This document shows, piece after piece, positions 11,301 to 23,300 of a stretch of 64,000 nt of DNA. Made by a program: the position numbers and the translations under genes. The notes beneath the pieces are model-generated. The model was not told the origin of the DNA. It saw only the letters and a program-made list of their open reading frames with translations, and made no database searches. The stretch is from assembly GCA_022985045.1 (NCBI GenBank), contig CM040966.1:44771129-44835128 (forward strand), written 5' to 3'. This DNA is from Macadamia tetraphylla. Lineage: Eukaryota; Streptophyta; Magnoliopsida; Proteales; Proteaceae. The number at the start of each line of letters is the position of its first letter. Within the stretch, counting starts at the first letter, position 1.

Positions 11301-14300
11301 AGTCTGATGTCAATGGTATAGTGCTACGCAACATAGGTGGTATTTTCTACCCTGTACGTTGGGCCTTAGGAATACAAGCTCGTTGCAGGCAGGAGTCAGT
11401 CAGTCCTGGAAAGAACCTTGGTCCCCTAGCTAACCCTTAGGTTAGTAACCTCGGGCAATCAAGTGTACAATACGTCGTGTCCTGCTGTTATCCGTCTCTA
11501 GGTACAATACGTCGTACCACGGAAATGTACTGCTAATCAGGCAGCCATAGGTCGGGATTAGTCAGTACCTATCCCCTTACTAGCAAGGGGTTGTAGCACT
11601 TGGGTGGTGATAACCTAACCCATAATTTCTACATGATGCATATTCAATCATCAACCATTCACAACATGCATACTGTAACCATTGGGCACCTATCAATGCC
11701 CCATCTTACTTGTCTTACCTGTTCCAGCTTCTCGTTCCACAAGTCAGTATTAGAATAATAACAATAATTATAAGCATACAACCATAGTGCATGGATCACA
11801 GGCAGGATTTAAAATAATAAACACTCTATAAAACAAGTCAGGGCACCCACTCACCTTGGTGCCCAAATTCTTGAAATTCGGTTTCTCGATTCAAATATTC
11901 TTTCTCACCGCAACTTATATTTCCTATTTCACAGATAATTAAATAATTATTTTCGGGATATAATCCTACAGTCCTACCCCAGCTTGTCTAAGTATATCAT
12001 CCCAATTCCTAAATTTAGTTGGGCGTATGACTCTTCTTCACTGCACAGTCTAGGTTTCCAGTTTCCTTCACTACTGGGGTCACATGAAGGGAAAGGTCCC
12101 ACTCTTAGGTAGGGTGTCCCGGAATTATACCAGCAGTCCACCCTCCCCCCAACTCACCAAGTCCCGGTTGCTCACCTTCATTTCTATTAGGTCCTTGTCT
12201 TTATTGTAACATGGTTATACAAACTTCTATCGCAGAGTACAGGCTTACTGGTCACTACCTCAGCCATTTTGGCTTCTGGAACCCCAACCAGCAGGTTGGC
12301 TAGGCAGCAACCGACTGGCTGGTTCCCTGTTTTCTGCAGAATTTTGATTCTGCCAGCCTTCTGCTGAACTCTGCCTTGGCTTATTTGGGCCCCAATCTCT
12401 TTTCTGAAGTCCAAATTGGTCAGGTGAGGTTTGAAGGCTCAAGTTGGGTCTTCTATTGACCCATTTCTTGGATCCAATTGTTGGAGTCTGGGGTGGTTAG
12501 GGTTTCACAGGGACTTCCACAAATCTGCAGAATTGAATCCCTTCTTACAAGTTCACTGCACCAATTTAAGTTGGAATTCAGAGTTTAACCCTTAGAATTG
12601 AATTCCAACCCAAATTGGATTCAGGGAGAACTTTTAGAGAAGGATTTAATTATATCATTACAAGAATTAAACCTAGTATGAATTCCTGTACTAGGGCTTT
12701 GATAACACTTCACCTAATCAGCCCCAATTCAGTCTCAATTACCCAAAATTCCACTGAAATAATTGAAACCCTATGTTTTAGGGTTTATAAGAACAAATTC
12801 CTTACTAATCCCAGTCCCTAATTCTTCCAAAATTTAGGGCTTTATTATTGGGCAGCTTCTCAGCTCACATGGACTTCTTGGCAATCCCCAATTGAGCTAG
12901 AACCCTAAACCTGATTACCTGATTGAATTGAACTACAAAAATTATTTTACTGTAGTGGGTAATAGGACTCACCTGTGGGCAGTGCTGGTCCAAAAGCAGC
13001 CTCAGGTGAAGCGGCTCTCTCCCAATTTCTTCTTCTTCCTTTCTTTCCTTCTCTTTCCTCCTCTTTTCTTCCTTCTTCCCCTTACTGTAGAAACAGCCCT
13101 AAAAGTTTTTAAGGGGATGAATTACAGACCTAATAGCCTTTATATAGGGCAGCCCAAACAGACTTAAGGGTCTGTTTGGCTGGCCCCATTTAATTCCTAT
13201 ATAATACCTAACTAACCTAGTATATATTGGATTTATAAAGCTTAATTTTTCCCTTTTTTATTTGTAAATGTAAAATATGCATTTTGTACCTCAAATATGT
13301 CTAATACCATAGGGGTATGATGGAGATTTGCACAGCAGAGTTGTGGGCCCCACAGTGCAAAAACCCAAAAATTTGCATTTTGCCAGTCCAACCGGCTGGC
13401 CTGTTTGGACCTGCCGGTTGGCAGCATTTCAGCCACCTTTAGCTTGTCGTCCTACCCTTTTGTACCTAGTCTCTTGTGAACTAGAAATTACCCGTTTGCC
13501 CAATCTTCCTGATGAATTTTTCAGTGATATTGGTAGGCTGAACAAGAACAAGTAGGGTCACTTTTGCCTTCTTGGCACTCCACAATTGCCAACCATGCCA
13601 ATATTGGTTTTCTTTGTTCTGTCCTCGTCCCTATTCACAAGTAGGGACATAGTCAGATTAGGGTGTTACATAGAGTTTAAAAGTTTACCACAAGTTGAAG
13701 AAGAATTAGGAGGAAGAAGAAAGGAGGATGCCGAGAAGATATGATGCAGTTGGGCGATGGATATAGAAAAAAATATCTTTTGATTTGATTTCCTTTTGTT
13801 TGAGAAACAATTTCTTTTGGAATTAGTTAGCTTCTAATTTTAGAGTAGTTTCCTTTCAAGTAATTTCCATTAACTGTTTTGATTTTTTTCCCTTTAAATT
13901 TGGACATGTAATCGATAGAGCAATTCAGTTATTTTATTTTATTTTTTTATTTTTTTCTTTTTGTTGAAGAATTGAAAATTTGAATGAATGTTATGGCTGC
14001 CGTGAAGCTTGTTCTCCCTCTCTGAGGTTGTCTTCTCAGATCTTCTTTTTCCATTCTTGCTTCCTCTTATTTCTTCTTCTTCATTATTTTTGTGGGTTTT
14101 ATTTCAATATACTGTTCTGGGCGATACTACCAGAACTGAGAGAAGTCTTCGCAGAGGTCTTAATTCCACTCGATTGACCTTGAGGTTTGGGTCGAGAGTA
14201 GGTCTCTCATAGGTGATCATAATCCTGGAGTTTCTCCCCTAAACCATCCTCTATTGAGAGCGGGTCAACCAGTTGCAGGTTCTGGTTCTCCCATTACCCC

Positions 14301-17300
14301 CAGATCTGAATCGCAGGGGCTACCGTTCTTTGTTTGCTTGCTGTTTGGGGTACCTATCTGCCGGAATCAAGAGGCCGCAGGGTTGGCTGTCTTAGTTTGG
14401 AAGTTCAGGCCAAACCGAGGCCTATCGAAGGAGTTCAATCGATTTGAAGCCTCTCCTTACCGCTGGTTTTGCTCCCTAACGTGACCTAAGGTAGAAGATG
14501 ACTTTTCTTTTATTCTTAAGTAACCTAATTTGTTCTATTTACAATTAACCCCCTCTTTTCTTAAACTTGTGTTCTAATATTTCCCTCATTCCTTTACTAA
14601 TTCCAGAATACCCCTCCTCTTTTTAATTTCTATTTCAGTTTGACCCTATTATTTATTTTCCCCCCTTTTAAGTGCTTGAGTGTTCCTGAATTTACAATAT
14701 TGCCCCTTTATCATTAAATTGAGATGTTTAGTCATCCTTGTGGGCCCTAAGTGATCCAATTCCGATTTTTGGAACCTGGATCCGCATCAAGATAGGACAT
14801 AGCTATTTTTTGACGTTGTGCTTCTTCATGGACAGAAGGTTATCTAGGTTTTGGTGCTGCAAACTCCAGCCAGTATGTGGATACTTCTCAAAATGACAAG
14901 TCTGATCTCTCTCATGGCTGAGAGGAGTATAGAATTTAGCCCATCTACAGAAATGTCACTGAACTATTGAAAATACAAAAGAGTTCTAAACAAGTAGCTG
15001 CCCTGCAATACTAATGAAATCAATTAGTTAAGGGTTTTTGAGCTCGGCACTATAGGCTGATGTGGAGCAAAGCCTTGTTGTTGGCTAAATTTGGGTTTTT
15101 AGTCTATGCCTCTATGAAGCCTGTTTGTGATTTTTTTTGTTTATGTAAATAAATGTCATTAAGTTGTGTTTATTAGGTGCTATTAGTGGTTACAAGTGTA
15201 TAATTGTAAGGTTTATAAGTTGGGAGTTATTTTCAGTTGAAATTGCATTTTGGGGCATTCTTGTAATTAAGGGTTCTAGATAAGAGTATTATTGTAATTT
15301 TGGATTAAGTTTTTAGTCCCTTGTGGATAAGTACCAACAAGGGATAAGTACCAAGTTGGCTGTAGGAAAAGTAACTAGTAATTTAACACTATATATTTGT
15401 AACATTGTACTTTTGGATAGAATAGAATGAATGTAAAATTTTCTCTCTAGCTTTGTGCTGATGCCGTGTGGATCCATGGTTGTAGAGATAGATTTGTCTA
15501 CATGGTAAGGTGGATTCCTTCAGTTTCAGAAATTGATTCCTAAATTCCTTTGACGGTGGACACTTCAAAGGATTCTAGGTGAGTTCTCTTCTTCTTTTTC
15601 TTCCGCTTCTCTTCCTCCATTTTCTATTTTCTGCTTTCAGTGTCTATTAAAGCAGGCTCTGAAACATCCAGAGCATCCCCTATTTCACTATTTTTCTACA
15701 CTTAACTCACCAAAACTGGCATTCGTTAGCGTAGGAAGGCCAATTGAGTGAAGCTCATTCTTTTGTTTTGTCTGTACTGGGAAGTGAAATTGTATCGTAT
15801 GTCCATCTATATCCAATCCCAACGAGAATCGAAGTGAGTTGCTTGTGACTTGCTTCCGGCTTTGTTTGTAGTCGTAACCTTTAGCACTAAGTTGTCATAT
15901 GCCTTCGTCACACACACGCCCCTCTAGAATGCCTCCTTGGTTTGGGACGAAGCCAAGCCCCGATACATACGATAGGTGAAGGAAGCTTTCAAAACTAATT
16001 CTATATTCACCTTAAACCTAATTTCATCTTTTTGTTTATGCTTCCAGTAGCCAAATGGCAAGCTTCTTTCTCTTCTACCATCAAAGTTAAGTCTAGTTGA
16101 GATTTAAACTCACTCCTTGTAGAATCTCTAGGTCCTTCATCATAGGTTTTAAGAACTAATGAAACAATATAAGATATAAGATATAAGATATGAAAGATTT
16201 AGGCTCTCTATAGAAGCTAAAAGGTATATAGGGATGTTGGATTATCTCCTGTCTGAGGATGGTCATTGGTGTGAAGAGTCGTGTTTGGTGGTTAAAATTT
16301 AGCATGGCAATTTTCCAATTCAGATCCTAACCTTGTGGATTATGTTTAGCGATGTCAATACTTGCTCAGTTTCTGGTCAATCAGTGTTCCACTTGATGGA
16401 GAGCCCTTAGAGAAGAAGGGGAAGATCATAGTAGTAGGAGGGAAAGGGGAAGCACAGACTCACAGAGCGCAAACCAAACCGATTCTTATTCAAAATCAAA
16501 TCAATCTCTAACTTGTCTATCGATTACAAACAATATATAGGAAAATAAAGACATAAAATGGAAATCAACTAAAATAAGAAACTAGCCTAATCTAGGAAAC
16601 AAAATATAAAAGGAAATAGATCCTAAACTGATTCTAACTCCTATTTTCAAGTCTGGAAAATAGAAGGCATGAAATAAAAGACAAAACAAACTACTAAGGC
16701 ACCGTTTGTTTAGAAACAGCAGAAACAACTTTTCACTTGTCCGGAAACAAAAATGGATTTTTTGGTGTTTGATAAACCTGTTTCTCGAAACGTTTTTTGC
16801 AGACATAATGCCACTAAAGAACCCAATAGTATCATCGGATGCCCAAAAGGGAGAGGGTTTGGTTGCCTTTTTTTAGGTTTAAATAGTTGAGAGATTAATC
16901 GGGCACAATAGGTTTTTTTTCTCTCAAATTTGTTTCTAGAAACGACGAAACAAGTACGACTTGTTTCATCAAAGTCGTTTCTAGAATTGTAAATAGGCAT
17001 AAATTTTGATTTATGTTTCTAGAAATGGGTGAAACAGAAAAACTTTTTCAAACGCTTTTTAGGTTGTTTCTCCGTTTCTGGGAACAAGAAAACGCAGAAA
17101 CAACATAAACGAAACGTTGTCAAACGGTGCCTAATTTATTTCCAACCCTTGTTGGACCAAAATCTTAGGCTGGATTGGTTCTTTTTGGCTGTTGGCTTCC
17201 ACAGCCGGTCATGCTGGTCCAGCCAGTTAAGTGCATCTGTATTTGCATCACCACCCATTTTCTGTTCCTATTCTATAATTCATGACTGTTGCTATTTATG

Positions 17301-20300
17301 TGATGTAAAGATCTATTAGTCTCTCATTTAGTCCCGAAGAGAATGGCTCTATGATGTGGTGATCATATGAGGAGTTTATTCTGCTAGAATTATTGCAGGG
17401 GTTGGTTTTTTTACGTGAACAAAAAAAATCCATTATTTCATTGGCTTTTCCTTTTTATTCCACCACCCAAAATGCCCCACCCCCACCGTATCTCATATGA
17501 GATATCCAATTTTCAACGTGTCAAATCCTATGTTAGCTGTAGTTGAAACGTTATACATAGGGTGCATATGGGAAGGTACTGCAGTAAGCCGCTGAGATAT
17601 TTGGCAAGAGAAGAGGTTGAGAGTGAAGCAAAAAATAATATGATTAAACTCTATTTATGAGAAATTTATGAGGTAAGCTTCAGCTAAATTGAAGTGTGGC
17701 ATGGGTTTCATTACAACTAAAAACTTGAAGTCCTATTCTCTTGATATATAGATTGTCATGTAACTGAGTTTATTTTGCATTAACACTACCTTTTTGTTTT
17801 GTTTCAGAGGTGCCTTCTGAGGGAGACTTTGGATGAGCATTTTGTCATTCACATGGTAATATCCAACTCAATATAGCAGTCCTGTTTGTTGAATGATTCT
17901 TTAAAAATCCTAATAGTTTATTAAATCGTAGAAACTTTTGGTTTTTGTTGGGTTTGCAATAACTTCATAATTGTCTTATTCTAGTTAGAATAGATTGACA
18001 TTAGAAGTTTTCCGAGGGAAAATCACTTAACTGCCCTTGGTGTAAAGGTGCTGCAGGCCCATGAATGGACCGATTGCCCTCCAAATGAAAGCATTAGCCC
18101 ATAGTGAGTCCCACCCCAAAGGACTTGATGTCCATAAAAGGGGCATTGCACCCTAGTCAAGGCCCACAATCTAAGCATGCTGACCATAGCCAGTCAATGG
18201 ACCTAAACTTGGTTTCTAATGGGCTACAAATGAATGTTCTATACAGGTGGACCTTGCCACTATGAGGAGGTGGTTATGTGAGAAGAGACTAGAATGCCAC
18301 TCTTGTATTTAATATGCACAGGTTTAGACTTAATGACCTCTTCAAACTCTTGTCAAAATTAGACCCTTGAGGAATTTACATTTTAGGACTCTTATCATCT
18401 CACTACAAGCATCCACACACATGTATGGGAGAGGATTGCTCCTTTCAGGATCCCTTTCGAGGAGGATTTGCTCTTTAGTCTTTATCATCCAGTAAGTGCA
18501 AATATAGAGATCTAATCTACTACATTTGAAGTTGAGAAAAACATCTTTCGACTATCGTCTTAGTCAATAACTTTGGCATTCTATGGTAGAGCTTGTAAAG
18601 CAAGAGTGTACTTCCCATTTTGGACATCAACACGAAATTTGGAGTTTGTGGATTGAATTATTCCAGTAATAAAGTTTGTGTCGACAAAATTTTGGCAGGC
18701 CATATGCTATTGGCCTTTATGACACCAATGTTTCAAGTATAGCCAAGATAGAGTCCAAAAGATGGTTGTTGCAGCCTTGCAGGAGATCAACATTCATTGA
18801 GTCTGAAGCTCACTTTGCAGATGCCAAATTCTACACAGAAATGTGACAGCTTCTGAAGCTCTATCTGTGTTTTCTGACCATCTCTCTCCTTTCAGAAATT
18901 GAAAGGCTCAGAGAGAAAGTTGATGCAAAGTCCTAAAAGAAGTCAACCCTTTCAGTTTAGACGACAAGTCAAACACGTACGATTTCACCTGTATTTACCA
19001 TGGTCGAAGCACTAATTAACACTTTGAATTTCCTCTTTTGTCCATTGCATGGTATATGTCGATATGTTCGGGACTAGTTTGTGTAATGCAACCCCGCTGA
19101 TGTAGGGGGTTACCTAGGGACTAGGGTTCCTACACTGATTGACCAAGTGGACTGTATTAATGTTTAACTGGGCCTAAGCAAAGACCGAGAACAAAGACTG
19201 GCAGCACTATATATGATGCCACATGTGGATCAAAACTAGAAAACCAGTGCAACAATAAGCAAGAATAACCTTAAAGGGAATATGGCAAGTTAACTAGGAT
19301 TCAATTGAGCCATATGGGGAAGGGGACATGGCAGCTTTTCTTCAATTTGAGTACTGGTTAGTTCAAGTATTCCAAAGAATAAGTGCTGTGCTATCCTCAA
19401 CTATCCTCAACCCAACACCCAACAAATGACAACAAACAATTTAATGCAAGAAGTCACTAAAACAGTAGGCAATATGACATCAAGTGTAAGATTTGTAGCA
19501 AAGAGTAAGACAGAGAGGATCATAGAGGGGGGGGGGGAGAAGAGGGGTTCGATTCTTACCTTATGCCCAGATTATTAGAGAAGAGGAGGAGAAGGATTCA
19601 CCATGAAGGGAGGGGCAGCATGCTCCATGATGGGGGGAAGAGGAAGAACCAGCAGCATGGCCTTACAACTATAAACTGAAGACTCTTAAGACTATCCAAT
19701 AATGAAAGAAAGAAATAAAATAAGAGTCCTAAAAATAACCTACTAACTTAAGACAAATAAGTTTCCTAATCTAACCCAAAGACTCGGAAAGCAATAATGA
19801 AAGAATACTAACTAATATAACAACTAAGGAAACAAATAACATTAAAACAAAGTAACCAAATAGTAGTTTCGATGGAGCCAACTCTCCGTCCTTCATATCT
19901 GCGCCAACTGTCCAGGTGGGGCCCACGGTTGGCTGTATCAATCTGAAAAGAAAGGAAAGAGGGGCAAGGCTGTTGACAGCCTCTTTGGTGGCCTTCCTTG
20001 CAGCTAGCTTCCCATGAGGATGTCTCCCAGCCACATTGAAGCTAGCTTCCCATGATCTCTGCGACGGCGCCTCTGATATACTCAGATTTCCCCATCAGTA
20101 GGGTTACGAGACCATAAAATTTGGGGCGCTATGGGCCCACCAAAGTGAATAAAACTAAGTAAAGTGATCAGTGATAATTTTGTAGATATTCAGAACAGTT
20201 TAGGACCCATTTGGTATGGAAAACAGAATCTGGACCAAAAATTGAATAAATTTTTAAGAGAGTAGATTTTTTAGAGTTTAAAACTGTGTGGGCAAAGAGC

Positions 20301-23300
20301 AGAACAATATCAGAAAAGGAAGAGCTTTCATGTAATTCTTGAAAGTCAGGACCTTATTTGTAAATGGCAACAGCGTGGTTCTTCTTCTCCTTTCGACAAG
20401 CAGAAAACCAGTGGTAAACCTGGTTTACTTTCAGGTGAAAGATCTTAGTTTATATAGCACCAATCGACTTGAAATTTCAGGAAAAGGTTGCTTACCCATA
20501 GAACTCTTGAGTCCAATTGACAAACAACCCAATCAGCAACCAAAATATAATTTAAAAAAAAAAAATCCTCTAAAACCTATCCTGGTGGTAAAAAAGATCT
20601 TGGTTCTGTTTGAAGGCCTAGTTCTTATCACGGTGGATGTATTCTAATACCAAACTCTACAGTTAGAATTCATGGTGGTTGTGTTCTCGATCCCAATCTC
20701 AACAATTAGAATTATCATTTAATTTATGAACACCGCACAGAATTTCAAGAGGAGCAAAGATGGATCTATGGAGTTCGATCCAAATGCAGTTGGCTGCTAG
20801 TACCACTGGAATCAAGGTGATGCCACAAGAAGAATATGAACTGGGAGGAAAACTGGAGGAAAGAAGAAGAATAGAAGAAAGGGGAGTACATGGATTGCCC
20901 CTGAGATGAGAGGAGTCGAATGTGATGGAGAGGAAGGAGGAACCAACCAGCCAACGTCAAACCATAGCAACCATAAAAAAAATGTCAATTCAACTCAAAT
21001 TCTGTTTTTGACGGGAACATTGGCTAAACCGATCAACTTCCCAATGGCATTGATCAAGCCTTCACAATTGTTTTCCAGGTTCAAAAATGACCCAAGTGTT
21101 TGGGCTTATACTCAAACCTATAGTGGTTTCTAAGGCTCACCACTAGCAACACCTACAGATCTCTTGAATTGAGAAGATAAAGAAACAAAGGCTCAATAGC
21201 CAAGCACAAATCGAAAGCACGAAGTCAACATCTAAAAGGTACGTATACAAATGAAATAACAATAATGATTCTCAACAATTTGGGCTCTTAGACTCAAGAA
21301 AGATTTTCCAATTGAAGTGCAAAAGTTACGCCTAAAGGCTCCCACGAGTCTCGTAAATAAAGGTCAGAGGCAGCTCAAAAGACTTGCCTGAAATGGGGCC
21401 CTAAAGCTCAATTTTGGCACGTGCCAGTCGACCTTTTATTGTAGGCCATCAAACCCTCTCTTATTTTAGCCATTGGTGAACTGGTTGTTTTATGGTCCCA
21501 TTACAGGAGCTGGTAGGATGCCAGTTAACTGGCACTCCGACCTGGGACAGACCACGGCCTGTCCACAGGCTGCCCAACAGCCTTTTCGAGAATAGGCTGG
21601 TCTCGGGAAACGTCGATTGGCTGGGAGCCGGTCGACCTACACATTGACGGAAGCATCCTTTTGGGTTGTTACACCCTATGGTCTTAAGTGAATTATCATG
21701 TTTTGGACATTTGTCTGAGTTAAAATACCCATTTTCATGCATTGCGTTTCCCTAGGCCATTTTCCCAAAAATCCCCAAGTCTGATATACCATTGAGGGTC
21801 AGTCTGGGGATTTTGGTTTGGTCAGTCTTGGAGTCCTAATTGGAGAATCGCCTTACATACTGAGGATTACAACAATGAATGCCAAATTCTCTGTGGCCCT
21901 CTACCCGTAATTTTTTGAGTGGTTTTGGCCGTAGAATGAGTTTTCTGACCCCTCGTACCCAAGGATTAAAGTATCGGTATCGGTTGCCGTATCGGTCAAC
22001 CAAAATTACGATACGTATCGGAGGGTATCGTATCGTATCGAAGATACGCTAAGATACACTAAAGATACGCACATAAATGGATATGAAATACCTTTTTAAA
22101 CACTTTTGCATAAATAATTTGTTAAAAAAAGCTATTGATAATATGTATTATGCATAAACACTAAATTGAGAGTATCGTACTAAGAATTCAAGGTTTGTAG
22201 TTGTCCCAAAAATGTAAAATCTTTGTTCCCAACCTTGATTTCTACTTTAGTTAGAGAGAAATATGGCTGGCAACTTTGGAACAAAAACCCCTCAAAAAAT
22301 CGTGTTTTCTGAAAAAATACCCATCTTGGCCATTATATGACCGTAGCGCACTGTATCGGTACATACCGATACTCACCGATACGTACCGATACTCACCGAT
22401 ACGTACTGATCGATACATATCGATACTCACCGATACGTACTGATACTCATCGATACGTACCGATCGATACATACAAATACTCACCGATTCTTACCGATAC
22501 ATACCGAAATGTATATTTCACCTCGATTTTATATTTTCCATAGAGTATCAGTACGTATCGATAGTGTATTGGTCCATATCGGTATGTATCGTAGGATATA
22601 TATTGATACGAAAGGATTGTAAAAATTCAATGTATCGTATCGGTGTGTATCGCATCGGTCGGCTAAATTTAAGATACGTATTGGAGGGTATTATATCGGT
22701 ATCGGAGATACTTTAAACCATGCTTGTACCCCTGGATATTCAAAGCTACCTTGTATAGGGATAAGGGTACACTTCCTTTGTTCTATGGCAGTCATTCTGT
22801 CAGAAAGTTGCCTCTGTTCTGCAAACATTTGTTGCGTCATCTTCAATAGTTGATTTACAGGATCACAGGTCTGGTTCGGGGTCCTTGGACTGCCTCTGTT
22901 ACAGCTCTGATACCAAATTGGTTTCAGATTCCAACCCAAAGGCAGAATTGAAGGGCTCAGAATCAGCAATCTAGGATTCTGATTAATGCCAAAATCATAT
23001 AACATTTAGGCAACTATTAGTAATTCGATGCCCCAAAACGGTATAGCAGTCCAATCGTTAGATTTTAAGTTACAGGCAAAGGACTGAAATAGAAACTAGC
23101 CCCCCAATTTAGAAGCTCACATCTCCTTGCCCACATGGTAGAATGGCATGAAAACAGTAGCATATTCATCAATCCATATGGACATCAACATATATAAAAA
23201 TCAGCCAAAACCAGTGGTCAAATATCTCAGAAGAACGCAGCACAGAATTAGAAACTGAGTTACAAATTAACAATCACCACTAAACCCTAATCCAATGGAC

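Larger units (their letters stand above)
21674..22916 (-). pseudogene. Gypsy gag remnant with primer binding site, split by a MITE
   Basis: On the minus strand a primer binding site TTTGGTATCAGAGC lies at 22914-22901; it is followed by a gag-like frame (22900-22732) with LLKMTQQMFAEQRQLSDRM and GSFEYPG, then the MITE at 21961-22722, then more gag-like but frameshifted sequence to about 21674. The 5' LTR should lie to the right, starting near 22918 (TGGTTTCAG on plus), with its far end unclear. Confidence 0.5.

Noticed and set aside
22251..22543. Tyrosine/arginine-rich open frames on both strands
   Set aside because: Products of the GATAC minisatellite in the MITE, not genes.
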